From assembly GCF_030994125.1 (NCBI RefSeq), contig NZ_CP099918.1:186001-250000 (forward strand): 64,000 nucleotides of DNA, given 5' to 3'. A program made the position numbers and the translations under genes. The notes beneath the pieces were generated by a model. That model was given only the letters and a program-made list of their open reading frames with translations, had not been told where the DNA came from and made no database searches. Positions 8,400 to 17,257 of the stretch are shown here, in pieces. Within the stretch, counting starts at the first letter, position 1. Each line of letters starts with the position of its first letter. This stretch comes from Pseudoalteromonas xiamenensis (GTDB lineage Bacteria; Pseudomonadota; Gammaproteobacteria; Enterobacterales; Alteromonadaceae).

Positions 8400-9267
8400 A
8401 TTTCTCACTTAAATACTTTTTTAAATCAGCGGTAAACGTGGTGACTTTGCCATGAGAGTGGCTTCGATGCGGATACACGACATGCACAGGCATCTGCATT
8501 TCTTCAAATGGTAATGTCACCAACTGCCCGTTTTCAACGTACGGTTTGAGTGCAAAATCAGGACAAAAACAGACCCCTAAGCCTAACGCAGCAAATTGTG
8601 CAGCGGCACTTGCACTGTTCACGCGAAGCGTCTCGTTAATGTTAAACTTAACGCCATTAAGCTGCCATTTACCGTCTAACTTTCCATTGCTGTCACCGAT
8701 GCATGGCAATTGACTGAGAACATCAATTGAATTAATTGGACCATATTGTTCAAGGAAAGCAGGTGATACGCTGACTTGAAGTTTAATTTCGCCGACTTGT
8801 TTTGCAATTAGTGTTGAATCGGAGAGTCGACCAACCCGGACACAGAGATCAAATCCTTCCGACACCAAATCGACAAATCTGTCTTGAAATACACAATCAA
8901 TGTGTAATTGAGGATAGGTGATTTTCATTTGTGCAAGAAATGGCACAAGACATTGCTCACCATAAGTTGTCGGCACGCTTATACGGAGCCGCCCGGCCAT
9001 CCCTGTGGAGTCAGCAAGTAAATTGTGTTCCAGCTGTATGATGCCTTCGAGTAAACGCTTTGCTTCTTCGTAATACACACGGCCATCCTCTGTAAGACGG
9101 ATATGACGCGTGGACCGGTATAACAAACGTACTTGAAGCTGTTCTTCCAGTGTCTTGACGTGTGTACTTACCAATGCTTTTGAGCGCCCCAAGCGGCTGG
9201 CCGCCTTGGTAAAAGAACCCTCTTCAACCAATGCAATAAAGCAGCTCATTAAATTCAACTTATCCAT
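8374..9267 (-). CDS. LysR family transcriptional regulator
   Basis: A 297-residue LysR regulator. The N-terminal winged helix runs through residues 1-60 (FIALVEEGSFTKAASRLGRSKALVSTHVKTLE), followed by the linker helix and a periplasmic-binding-like effector domain from about residue 90. It resembles the subgroup that pairs with divergent oxidoreductase or quinone-type genes. The divergent doxX-dioxygenase pair is the obvious target. A TGTTCA/TGAACA dyad lies 4 bp outside its start codon, which suits autoregulation. Confidence 0.9.
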   Translation of the reverse strand: MDKLNLMSCFIALVEEGSFTKAASRLGRSKALVSTHVKTLEEQLQVRLLYRSTRHIRLTEDGRVYYEEAKRLLEGIIQLEHNLLADSTGMAGRLRISVPTTYGEQCLVPFLAQMKITYPQLHIDCVFQDRFVDLVSEGFDLCVRVGRLSDSTLIAKQVGEIKLQVSVSPAFLEQYGPINSIDVLSQLPCIGDSNGKLDGKWQLNGVKFNINETLRVNSASAAAQFAALGLGVCFCPDFALKPYVENGQLVTLPFEEMQMPVHVVYPHRSHSHGKVTTFTADLKKYLSEKSNANPYSD

Positions 9268-9270
9268 AAT

Positions 9271-9289
9271 TGTTCATTATTTTTGAACA
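9271..9289. promoter_or_regulatory. Candidate LysR operator (inverted repeat)
   Basis: TGTTCA-N7-TGAACA, a perfect 6-bp dyad with the T-N11-A spacing typical of LysR boxes, sits directly upstream of the lysR start. A weaker AAATCG/CGATTT pair lies at 9328-9355 in the same divergent region. Confidence 0.45.
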
Positions 9290-9487
9290 CTATTTCAGAT
9301 AATTTGCCAATTGTTCAATTCAAAAGCAAATCGTATCTTTACTTCATACCGATTTAGTGACGACTCACTGCAAGCTGGACGGCATCAATACGTCTTCTTC
9401 CAGACACGATTCGCTTATTAAATCATCGTGTTTAAGCAAACGCCTGTCGTTTAATAAGAAAGCACAGGTTACATTTTGAGGTATAAG

Positions 9488-9916
9488 ATGAATAAATTTA
9501 ATCAACCGGCTCTAGCAACCACCATTTTGCGATTGTCACTGGGCGTGATGTTTCTCGCTCATGGTTTTCTAAAACTACTTGTTTTTACGCCAGCAGGCAC
9601 AGCGGGATTTTTTGGGTCACTCGGATTACCCGAGTTTTTAGGCCCGTTAACTATGTCGCTCGAATTAGCGGGTGGTCTATTGTTGGTCATTGGATTTCAA
9701 GTCAGGCTTGTGTCAGTATTACTCATTCCTATCTTAATCGGCTCAATTGTTTTTGTGCATGGAGCGAATGGCTGGGGGTTCGGAAATGCTGGTGGTGGTT
9801 ATGAGTATCCGTTATTTTTAATTATGGCCAGTGTCGTTCAAGCGTTGCTTGGCAATGGTGCTTATGCAATCGAATCTCGATTTAAATCGGCTCAAGTTAC
9901 AACGGCCAAAGCATAG
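9488..9916 (+). CDS. DoxX family membrane protein
   Basis: A 142-residue inner-membrane protein with four predicted helices and the DoxX pattern: RLSLGVMFLAHGFLK in helix 1, GFFGSLGLPEF, then LELAGGLLLVIGF. TGAGGT at 9478-9482 points to the ATG at 9488 rather than an in-frame TTG at 9476. DoxX-like proteins associate with quinone and redox stress functions, and biochemical roles are mostly undefined. It is co-transcribed with the dioxygenase gene 12 bp downstream and probably controlled by the divergent LysR protein. Confidence 0.85.
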   Translation: MNKFNQPALATTILRLSLGVMFLAHGFLKLLVFTPAGTAGFFGSLGLPEFLGPLTMSLELAGGLLLVIGFQVRLVSVLLIPILIGSIVFVHGANGWGFGNAGGGYEYPLFLIMASVVQALLGNGAYAIESRFKSAQVTTAKA

Positions 9917-9928
9917 GAGTAACATGCA

Positions 9929-10720
9929 ATGAAAGCGGCTAATGCGCCACTTATCTATGTCAGTCACGGTGCACCGACCTTTGCGCTGGACAACACATCG
10001 ATTGCAGCAAGTAACTTAAAAGAGCAAGGCAAAGAGCTTCGCAACGTAAAAGCAATCATTGCCATGTCACCCCACTATACAACATCAAGTTTAACAATCA
10101 ACACAACGCAGCAGCACCGCATTGTTCATGATTTTTATGGCTTTGCAAAACCGTTGTATGAGTTGACTTATGAAGCGGCAGGTCATCAAACTTTTGCCGA
10201 AGAGGTTGCACGAAAGATATCCGCATCAAACTTGCCGGTAACCACCACAAGTCAAGCTCACCTGGATCATGGTATTTGGATTCCAATGCGTTACCTTTTG
10301 CCAACGTCTGACGTCCCAATTATTCAAATGTCCTACCCAGCAAGTTGGACGCTTGAACAATTAGAAATACTTGGACAGTGTCTCGCGCGGTTAAGGTTGG
10401 AAGGTTACGCGGTGTTGATGTCGGGCGGAGTGAGTCATAATTTCGCCGACCTCAAAACATCGTCTGAGCCGGCGTCTTACGTAAACCGTTTGCGGGAATC
10501 CTTGTTTTATTACGTAAAGAGCAAAGACACTGACGGGTTTAAGCAATACGTGCGTAACAATTCAGACGTGAAACGTGCTCATCCTAGTTTTGAACATTTC
10601 GCGCCTTTTTACGTAGCCTATTTTTCTGCCCACCCAGAAGACCACGTCGATATTTTCGAAGCGCCTATCGAATTGCATGCGTTAGCGATGGACTCCATTA
10701 CGTGGAAATTCGTTGAATAA
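9929..10720 (+). CDS. DODA-type extradiol ring-cleavage dioxygenase (YgiD-like)
   Basis: A 263-residue class III extradiol dioxygenase of the 4,5-DOPA dioxygenase/YgiD family. The metal-binding His residues are visible as VSHGAP (about residue 13), MSPHYTT (about 50) and GVSHNF (about 171), with a further conserved His in QAHLDHGIW. These cytoplasmic enzymes open catechol rings using Fe or Zn; the real substrate in bacteria is usually unknown. It forms a unit with doxX, a pairing often seen under LysR control, so detoxification of quinones or catechols is a reasonable guess. Confidence 0.85.
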   Translation: MKAANAPLIYVSHGAPTFALDNTSIAASNLKEQGKELRNVKAIIAMSPHYTTSSLTINTTQQHRIVHDFYGFAKPLYELTYEAAGHQTFAEEVARKISASNLPVTTTSQAHLDHGIWIPMRYLLPTSDVPIIQMSYPASWTLEQLEILGQCLARLRLEGYAVLMSGGVSHNFADLKTSSEPASYVNRLRESLFYYVKSKDTDGFKQYVRNNSDVKRAHPSFEHFAPFYVAYFSAHPEDHVDIFEAPIELHALAMDSITWKFVE

Positions 10721-10906
10721 CGACCTTTCCTTTGCTCAACAAGGATGTTGAACAGAATAAGTAATCTTACGTGCACGTTACCTACACTTTCTTACAAAAC
10801 TTGGACACTCCCTCACAATATTTCCTTACCACATCAACTAAATTACCCGCAGTTACGGACGTTTTTTAACCACTCAAACTTCGACAATTTACAAAATGGA
10901 GCTTTT

Positions 10907-11563
10907 ATGAAATTGCCACTGACCATTGCTGCTTGTGTTCTACTATTAACGGCTTGCTCGGAAGAAGACATTGAAACAGCTAACTTCGGCTCGAGTTTTT
11001 TCAAAAATCAATACAACCTCGTTAACGCGACCGACGTTGAGATTGCCTTTCACATGGCTAACACGGAACTTGATGGCGACGAAAGAAACGTACGTGAAGA
11101 TAAATACCGCGTTAAAGTGTTGAACGCAGGTGACGCATCAACTCAAATTACTCATGAACATAACACAAATCGGCAGATCAGTTTCTTTGTGGAGTCTGTC
11201 AACAAACTTGGGATGCTCGTGCAAGAGAAAATCAAAGTGAAAAACGATACGGACTATCACTTTATCGCGATGCAAGGGAATAGTAACGCGCTCAATTTAA
11301 AGGTGTTGAAGAAAGAACGCAGTGACCACGACAACGTGTTTACTGTGCGGTTATTGGCCGCGGCGCCAATGTCCGCTTCCGTTAGTGGCCAAGCCGTAGT
11401 CTTAGAAACAGGGGAAGTTTCAAATTGGTATCAAGTTGATGAATGTGCGGGAGATATCCGTATCCAAGATGTGGCTGTCGACATGTGTACTGCGTCGTTT
11501 GGACGTAGTTATTTATTGGTCGTAAATAATAACGGTCTTAAAAGTCTCGTACTCGAATATTAA
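10907..11563 (+). CDS. Lipoprotein of unknown function
   Basis: The frame is open from 10745, but the ATG at 10907, preceded by TGGAG, starts a lipoprotein signal (MKLPLTIAACVLLLTAC, Cys17), giving 218 residues. The rest is predicted mainly beta and shows no motif I recognise. Two later Cys residues (in DECAG and DMCTA) may form a disulfide, which suits a periplasmic location. It has its own terminator directly downstream. I assign no function. Confidence 0.7.
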   Translation: MKLPLTIAACVLLLTACSEEDIETANFGSSFFKNQYNLVNATDVEIAFHMANTELDGDERNVREDKYRVKVLNAGDASTQITHEHNTNRQISFFVESVNKLGMLVQEKIKVKNDTDYHFIAMQGNSNALNLKVLKKERSDHDNVFTVRLLAAAPMSASVSGQAVVLETGEVSNWYQVDECAGDIRIQDVAVDMCTASFGRSYLLVVNNNGLKSLVLEY

Positions 11564-11568
11564 TTCTC

Positions 11569-11620
11569 AAGCACCAAACTACGTTATGCTTCATGACGGT
11601 TTGGTGCTTTACTTTTTTTA
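11569..11620 (+). terminator. Rho-independent terminator
   Basis: A perfect 11-bp stem, AAGCACCAAAC/GTTTGGTGCTT (11569-11579 with 11599-11609), is followed by a T-rich tract. It ends the lipoprotein gene and may also serve the convergent PEBP gene. Confidence 0.8.
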
Positions 11621-11668
11621 CAGGCGTTGGCTTTAAAAGACGTACAACGCAATCAATTGCTACACGTA

Positions 11669-12226
11669 TTATTTGCGCTCGTAGAGTGCTTCAATTGACG
11701 CTTTTTCAATGGTATTCGCGTTAACCATATAACCAACTAGCGCGCCTGATGCGGTTGCTGGCAAATCTAAGTTCCCAGACAGCGCATGCACTGTAAAGGT
11801 ATAGTGATGTACACCATGCCCTGGTGGTGGGCAGGCGCCACCGAATGCCGCTGTACCGTAGTCACTTTCAATTTGCATGGCACCTTTTGGCAACATCGCA
11901 CCATGTATATTTCCTGCATCTCTTGGTAGCGACTGCGTCTTTGCAGGAATGTTAATCACTTGCCAATGCCACCAGCCACTACCTGTTGGCGCATCGCGGT
12001 CATGCACTAACACGGCAAATGATTTTGTGCCTTCTGGCGCATTGTGCCACTCAAGTGCTGGTGATTGATTGTCCCCTGTACAGCCAAATCCCTGAAATTC
12101 ATGCGTCTTACTCATCATTTTGCCATCTTGAATATCTGGGCTTGTGAGCCTAAATTGACCCGCAAACGAAGAGCCTGCACTCAGTAAGCAAACACCTAAA
12201 CCAAGTGTATAAATCACATTTTTCAT
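11669..12226 (-). CDS. YbhB/YbcL-type PEBP (Raf-kinase-inhibitor-like) protein
   Basis: A 185-residue secreted protein with a signal peptide (MKNVIYTLGLGVCLLSAGSSFA). The phosphatidylethanolamine-binding fold is shown by LVHDRDAPTGSGWWHWQVINIP, the anion-binding DPDAP-like segment, and by CPPPGHGVHHYTF. Bacterial members bind small anionic or lipid head groups; physiological roles are poorly defined. AAAGG precedes the start. Across a 150-bp gap is an AraC gene in the same direction. Confidence 0.9.
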   Translation of the reverse strand: MKNVIYTLGLGVCLLSAGSSFAGQFRLTSPDIQDGKMMSKTHEFQGFGCTGDNQSPALEWHNAPEGTKSFAVLVHDRDAPTGSGWWHWQVINIPAKTQSLPRDAGNIHGAMLPKGAMQIESDYGTAAFGGACPPPGHGVHHYTFTVHALSGNLDLPATASGALVGYMVNANTIEKASIEALYERK

Positions 12227-12376
12227 AGTAACGACCTTTTCCTAAACTAAATTAATATCTAGAAGTTCAAGATATTGGCTTGGCTCACCTCAGCGTCACT
12301 TCAGTGTTGTATATGACGTTAATGAGCTAAACCGATTAATCTCTGATAGCAACACAATAAACCAATCTAAGGTTCG

Positions 12377-13240
12377 TTATTTGCCATTTACCATCAATCT
12401 TTCGCCTTTTCCCGTCAACTCGTTTTTGCGAACCTCTGACGGCGTCATGCCAAACTGTTCTTTAAAGCGTTCACTGAATCTCGATTGGGATTGATAACCG
12501 CACTCCAATGCGATATGTAAAATTGGCTTGCTGGTACTTTGGAGAAGGTGTAGACCCAGTCCCAAGCGAACATCATCTTTCAATTGTTGTAAACTGGTCT
12601 GCTCGTCTTTGAGTCTTCTGCGCAAGGTTGATTCACTCATACCAAAGTGTTGAGCAATTTGGTGAGCCGAAATGGGTTCTTCAATCGTCACCTGCAAAAA
12701 GCGCTGCACTTGATCGCTCAATCCTTGCTCTCGCCACAGTGATTGTACTTCGTTCCATCCTTGCACTTGGATAAACTTCACCAGTTCTTGACGACGATTT
12801 TCCCAAAGCTCAGGCGGCGAGATGTCAGCCCACTCCACAAACTGACCGAGAAGTAGCATAAACGTTTCATCGAATGGTTTAACAATAAAATCGGTTTGTC
12901 CATTTGCGAAATAGGAGGTTGGTTTATCTGACGGGTAAAATTCAATGATTAATGCAAAATATGGACGTTCAGTTGGAATATTACGAACCACAATAGTTTG
13001 GCGATTAGCAAGTAAAATACATTCACCTTCACGTAAAACCACTTCCACGCCATTTTGCAATTCAATCTCTTTGCGACCACTCAATACAAACATCAACACC
13101 GGATTGATAAGACGCAGATTTCGTAACTTTTGTTCTGTCTTTGCCGTGTATAAGGCAAAGGGCAAAGGCTTTGATGACTCCGTTACCTTTTGAAGGCGAA
13201 CTAATAATTCCTTTAGCACACGATGCTGGTTGACTGCCAT
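12377..13240 (-). CDS. AraC family transcriptional regulator
   Basis: A 287-residue regulator. An N-terminal cupin-like sensor (AraC_N type, residues about 20-150) precedes two C-terminal helix-turn-helices: ISAHQIAQHFGMSESTLRRRLK, then ILHIALECGYQSQSRFSERFKE and the closing GMTPSEVRK. A GTG four codons earlier (13252) is possible, but GTGGGA is better placed for the ATG at 13240. It could control the PEBP gene downstream or the kinase-regulator pair upstream; no operator was recognised. Confidence 0.85.
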   Translation of the reverse strand: MAVNQHRVLKELLVRLQKVTESSKPLPFALYTAKTEQKLRNLRLINPVLMFVLSGRKEIELQNGVEVVLREGECILLANRQTIVVRNIPTERPYFALIIEFYPSDKPTSYFANGQTDFIVKPFDETFMLLLGQFVEWADISPPELWENRRQELVKFIQVQGWNEVQSLWREQGLSDQVQRFLQVTIEEPISAHQIAQHFGMSESTLRRRLKDEQTSLQQLKDDVRLGLGLHLLQSTSKPILHIALECGYQSQSRFSERFKEQFGMTPSEVRKNELTGKGERLMVNGK

Positions 13241-13283
13241 GATTTTTCCCACTCAGTATCTCTCCATTGCTCTCAGGATTAAG

Positions 13284-14579
13284 CTAGTTGGTTGGAAGCG
13301 ACACTCGAACACCCAATCCTCCGCCCTCTCGATTAAACAAGGCAATCTGACCATGATGTGCTTCTACAATTTCTCTACAAAGCGCAAGCCCCAAGCCACT
13401 GCCTGAAGCTTTTGTCGAATAGAATGGAACGAGAGCATTTGCCATCACCTGTTCACTCATTCCTTTCCCACGATCAAGCACTTCAATTATAACATTTTCA
13501 TGCTGCCGATAAGCTCGAGCACAGACGTCCTGTTCAGGTGACCCCGATTCATGCGCATTTTTTAGCAAGTTGATCATCAACTGTTCTAGTTGAATTTGAT
13601 CGGCCTGTATTTTTAAGGATGAATTACCTTCGACGTTGCATCGCCACTGTTCACTTATCGCCGTCATAAATTGCGCCCATTCAATGGCTGCTAAATTTGG
13701 GTTAGGCAACTTTGCAAACTTGCCATAACCTTGAACAAACTCCGTTAAATGCGCGATGCGCTCATCAATTGTCGCAAATACTCGGGTTAGCCTTGGCTCA
13801 TCAACATGCCGCGTTAATAATTTTCCACTGTGCAGCATCGATGATATTGGGCCAAGTGAATTGTTCAATTCATGGCTGATAATACGTATCACCTTTTTCC
13901 ATACCATGACTTCCTGGCGGCTTAGCTCACGTGTCATTTGCTTCAAAATATATAATCGATGAGGTTGATTATTAAGAAGGAATTCCCCTATCGCCAAATG
14001 CCAAGTTTGCGTTTCTTGATTATCGAGTGTAACACTGAACAACCCTTCGCGTTCTTCACCCAGAGCCAACTTAAGCCCCATCGATGCGCTTTGTTTAAGC
14101 GTATCAAAAGAGAGACCTTCGAGTTTTTCAGTGTGGCTAAAGAGATCGCGAGCCGCGTAATTACTGAAGACTACTTGATGATTTGAATTTACGAGCAATA
14201 GTGCTTGTGGGGAACTTTGCAGGACTTTATCGAGCATTAACTCACGTTGATACAACCATTGTTTTTCCGCTCTTAACTGCAACGCCGTTTGATTGTAAAG
14301 TCGGCACAATGTGCCAAATTCATCGTTTTGAGAATACGCCAACGTCGTCGCAAACTCACCATCTTTGAGGTTCAACAAACCAAGCTCCATTGCATCCAAC
14401 CCCTCGCGAAGCCCAGCTGAGAGTTGGCGCGTCAAAATAGAGCTCAATACAATTGAGCACAGGAGAAATATACCTTTAGTCAAGGCATCCAGTTCACTGA
14501 ACCACAGCACCGGCAACGACGTTAATAATACGACACTGCCTGTGATCATATGCAACTTGTGTATCAAGGTTAGGCGCAT
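13284..14579 (-). CDS. Sensor histidine kinase (HAMP-PAS, NtrB-like core)
   Basis: A 431-residue inner-membrane kinase: two N-terminal helices, a HAMP-like linker with a coiled coil, a PAS segment (LLVNSNHQVVFSNYAARDLF, about residue 130), the H-box IISHELNNSLGPI (about 240), and the HATPase with N-box LINLLKNAHESG, DRGKGM and GSGLGLAL. The short extracytoplasmic part suggests it senses membrane or cytoplasmic cues. Its ATG overlaps the TGA of the response-regulator gene (TGATG), so the two are translationally coupled. The pair follows the ABC export operon and probably tunes it. Confidence 0.9.
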   Translation of the reverse strand: MRLTLIHKLHMITGSVVLLTSLPVLWFSELDALTKGIFLLCSIVLSSILTRQLSAGLREGLDAMELGLLNLKDGEFATTLAYSQNDEFGTLCRLYNQTALQLRAEKQWLYQRELMLDKVLQSSPQALLLVNSNHQVVFSNYAARDLFSHTEKLEGLSFDTLKQSASMGLKLALGEEREGLFSVTLDNQETQTWHLAIGEFLLNNQPHRLYILKQMTRELSRQEVMVWKKVIRIISHELNNSLGPISSMLHSGKLLTRHVDEPRLTRVFATIDERIAHLTEFVQGYGKFAKLPNPNLAAIEWAQFMTAISEQWRCNVEGNSSLKIQADQIQLEQLMINLLKNAHESGSPEQDVCARAYRQHENVIIEVLDRGKGMSEQVMANALVPFYSTKASGSGLGLALCREIVEAHHGQIALFNREGGGLGVRVSLPTN

Positions 14580-15934
14580 CAATAATCAATCTCGAATTTT
14601 TGCAAACGACGGTAAAGCGCTTGACGAGTAAGACCAAAATGACGCGCAACTTTCGCAATAACACCTTGGTATTCACGCATTGCCGCTTCAAGCTCCGCTT
14701 TGTTAGGCTCTTTTTGCGCCGTCTTCGCACTTTGTGTCGATGCCATTGCAGCAACGTTCAACTGCAGGCCAAAGTCAGTCGCTTCAATGATCCCATGAGG
14801 TTTGAGTACGGCTACGCGCTTACACGCATTTTCGAGTTCTCTGACATTTCCAGGCCAAGTGTGATTTTTAAGATGCTGCTCGGCTTCCAAAGAGAAATCA
14901 CGTTTCGGTAAAAAGTGTTTTACTAACGGTAAAATATCGTCAGGTCGGTCTGAAAGCGGTGGCAGGTTTAACTCAATCACGTTTAAACGATAATACAAAT
15001 CTTCACGGAAGTGCCCTTCACGTATGTCGTTAAGCAAGTGTGTATTGGTTGCAGAAATAACCCTGACCTGTGTGTGATGAGTCACCACAGACCCTAATCG
15101 TTCGTACTCACCTGTTTGCAAAACCCTCAATAACTTCGCTTGCCCAGACAACGGTAAATTGCCCATTTCATCAAGAAACAACGTTCCGCCGTTTGCAGCT
15201 TCAAAACGACCAATCCTTGTTTTGGTTGCCCCAGTAAAGGCCCCAGCCTCTGCACCAAATAACTCTGCTTCTATCAAATCACTTGGGAGTGCACCAACAT
15301 TCACCTTAATAAACGGTGCATCAGCTAACTTTGAGTTTGCTTGAATAAGCTCCGCTATTTTTTCTTTTCCCGAACCATTGGGCCCGGTGATAAGCACCGA
15401 TATATCCGATGTCGCAACTTGCAGCGCCATATCAACAACACGCTGCATTTGCGCACTTTCATAAATCAATCCAACCGCGTTTGCGTTATCTTTACTTGGT
15501 TGCATGACTGATTGCTGCCGTGCGATTTTGTCGGAATCTTGCTTTGCTTTACTTAATTCGATGAGATTATGAATTGTGGTGACGAGCTTTTGGTCATCCC
15601 AAGGTTTCGCGATGTAGTCTGACGCCCCGGCTTTAACTAACTCAATCGCTGTCTCAAGCTCCGTCCAAGCGGTGATCAAAATGATAGGTAAATGTGGATT
15701 TAGCCCTCTAAGTTGATAAAAGAGCGACTTACCTTCTTCACCAGACGTTGTATCTCCCGTGAAATTCATGTCCTGAATGACTAACGAAATCGATTGATAA
15801 TTAACGATTTGCGAGGCATCAAAGGGATTGTCGGCCGTGACAACCTGAAAACCATGTATTTCGAGTAACAAGGACAGCGCGTCCAAAATCGCAGGGTTAT
15901 CATCAACTATTAAGATTTTTTCCATGTTCAGCAT
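14579..15934 (-). CDS. NtrC-family sigma-54-dependent response regulator
   Basis: A 451-residue activator. The receiver domain (residues 1-125) has acidic pocket DD near residue 11 and phospho-acceptor D in VIQDMNF. The AAA+ domain has Walker A GPNGSGKE (a variant of GESGTGKE), the sigma-54-contacting GAFTGA loop and Walker B GGTLFLDEMG. A C-terminal Fis-type HTH reads VARHFGLTRQALYRRLQKF. An alternative start three codons in (15925) gives MEKILIVDD directly. Its partner is the coupled kinase. Position after the exporter operon suggests that operon as the target. Confidence 0.9.
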   Translation of the reverse strand: MLNMEKILIVDDNPAILDALSLLLEIHGFQVVTADNPFDASQIVNYQSISLVIQDMNFTGDTTSGEEGKSLFYQLRGLNPHLPIILITAWTELETAIELVKAGASDYIAKPWDDQKLVTTIHNLIELSKAKQDSDKIARQQSVMQPSKDNANAVGLIYESAQMQRVVDMALQVATSDISVLITGPNGSGKEKIAELIQANSKLADAPFIKVNVGALPSDLIEAELFGAEAGAFTGATKTRIGRFEAANGGTLFLDEMGNLPLSGQAKLLRVLQTGEYERLGSVVTHHTQVRVISATNTHLLNDIREGHFREDLYYRLNVIELNLPPLSDRPDDILPLVKHFLPKRDFSLEAEQHLKNHTWPGNVRELENACKRVAVLKPHGIIEATDFGLQLNVAAMASTQSAKTAQKEPNKAELEAAMREYQGVIAKVARHFGLTRQALYRRLQKFEIDY

Positions 15935-15972
15935 TTTATTCTTATCGCCCTCTCACGATGGGTAAGGAGCTT

Positions 15973-15999
15973 GTGCTACGCTGTTTTCCAGTGTAGCAC
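15973..15999. terminator. Inverted repeat, possible terminator
   Basis: An 11-bp stem (15973-15983 with 15989-15999) has one G-T wobble and a TTTTC loop, between the permease and regulator genes. No clear U-tract follows on the minus strand, so terminator function is tentative. Confidence 0.4.
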
Positions 16000-16035
16000 G
16001 TTGTTTTCAAAAAATATCCTTTCGCTGTACCGTCA

Positions 16036-17247
16036 TTAAATACTGCGTGTTGCGATACTCGGTGAAATGTCAGCCGCACGCTTTGCGGGAGCAAGTACCG
16101 ACAACAAGCTCATTACTAACACCGATAACGCGGTGAATGCGATAAAGCTCAGCGGCAGTGCTGGTAAGGAGAACACCGTCATAAGTTGCTGTCCCAACAA
16201 ATAGGCCGCGACACTGCCTATCACCAAACCACTCACGCTGATCAGGGTATTTTCGACTAAAAAGTAACGAATAATCGCTGATTTGCGAGCGCCCAAAGCA
16301 CGACGTGTGCCGATTTGTTTTGTCCGTTTGCTAATGTTAAACAGCGTTAAACCAAAGACGCCCAATGCAGTGACAAGCACGAGCACGACAATCAAGACAA
16401 CCAACATACGAAGCATTAACGTATCTTTTGCGTTGTACTTTGATTTGAGTAAATCGAACCCTTCTATTTCGCGTACGACACGTTTGTCATACAACGCCAG
16501 CATTTTGTCTTCAATTTGAGCCATCACTTGAGCACGCTGACCCGGCGCGGTGCGTACTACAAAGTCTTGAATGGTGTCCGTCTTAACGAGTGGAATAATT
16601 AAGGCGTTGAAAGGCTTAGAATCACGCAACCATGCTCCCGCCATACGCTCAACAATACCAATAATCTGAACCGGCTTATCCTCCATAAAAATGGTCTTTC
16701 CAAGGCCATTGCCTTCAGGGAACATTTCGTCGGTAAATGCTTTTGACGCAATGACAACTGATGGAGCTGTTTGCTTCCCGTCGCTGCCATGAACGACAAT
16801 CTCATCATCGCTGAAATTACGTCCCTCACTGAGCTTAACACCTAATGTATTTAACGCATGCTCGTCTCCAAACATGTAACTCGCGCGCACTTGTTTTCCT
16901 TTTTCTGGCTCAGGTTTTTCACCAAATCCAGAGGCGCTGCCAGAACCTGAAAGCGGAACGGTTTGCATCAAACTGGCGTCAATCACACCTGGGATTTGGC
17001 GAAGCATCGCTTCATCAAGCTCGATCTGCTGGTCGATATTTACATCACGCCCAAATGTCATCACGTTAAACGTGAATAACGCTTCCTCTTGATACCCTGT
17101 GTCCTGCTTTAAGTAAGTCAACCTATCACTAATAATGAATGCGGCGTTACTGACGATCGCGGTGGTAATCGCAATTTGAATAAGCAACAAAAAGGCACCC
17201 ACTTTTGAGCGAAGCATGGCGTTAATAATTGGTTTAATTTCTAACAT
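16036..17247 (-). CDS. MacB/FtsX-like ABC transporter permease (second copy)
   Basis: A 403-residue permease with one N-terminal helix, a large periplasmic MacB_PCD-type domain (residues about 40-260) and three C-terminal helices carrying the FtsX core (GVFGLTLFNISKRTKQIGTRRALGARKSAI). The RRALGA coupling motif contacts the ATPase. MacB-like systems act as mechanotransmission pumps that push peptides, lipids or drugs from the periplasm outward. It pairs with the next permease to form a heterodimer, with AAGGAG 6 bases before the start. Confidence 0.9.
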   Translation of the reverse strand: MLEIKPIINAMLRSKVGAFLLLIQIAITTAIVSNAAFIISDRLTYLKQDTGYQEEALFTFNVMTFGRDVNIDQQIELDEAMLRQIPGVIDASLMQTVPLSGSGSASGFGEKPEPEKGKQVRASYMFGDEHALNTLGVKLSEGRNFSDDEIVVHGSDGKQTAPSVVIASKAFTDEMFPEGNGLGKTIFMEDKPVQIIGIVERMAGAWLRDSKPFNALIIPLVKTDTIQDFVVRTAPGQRAQVMAQIEDKMLALYDKRVVREIEGFDLLKSKYNAKDTLMLRMLVVLIVVLVLVTALGVFGLTLFNISKRTKQIGTRRALGARKSAIIRYFLVENTLISVSGLVIGSVAAYLLGQQLMTVFSLPALPLSFIAFTALSVLVMSLLSVLAPAKRAADISPSIATRSI

Positions 17248-17257
17248 GTTTCACTCC

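Noticed and set aside
9328..9355. Second LysR operator AAATCG/CGATTT
   Set aside because: Short arms and wide spacing; the TGTTCA dyad at 9271 is much stronger.
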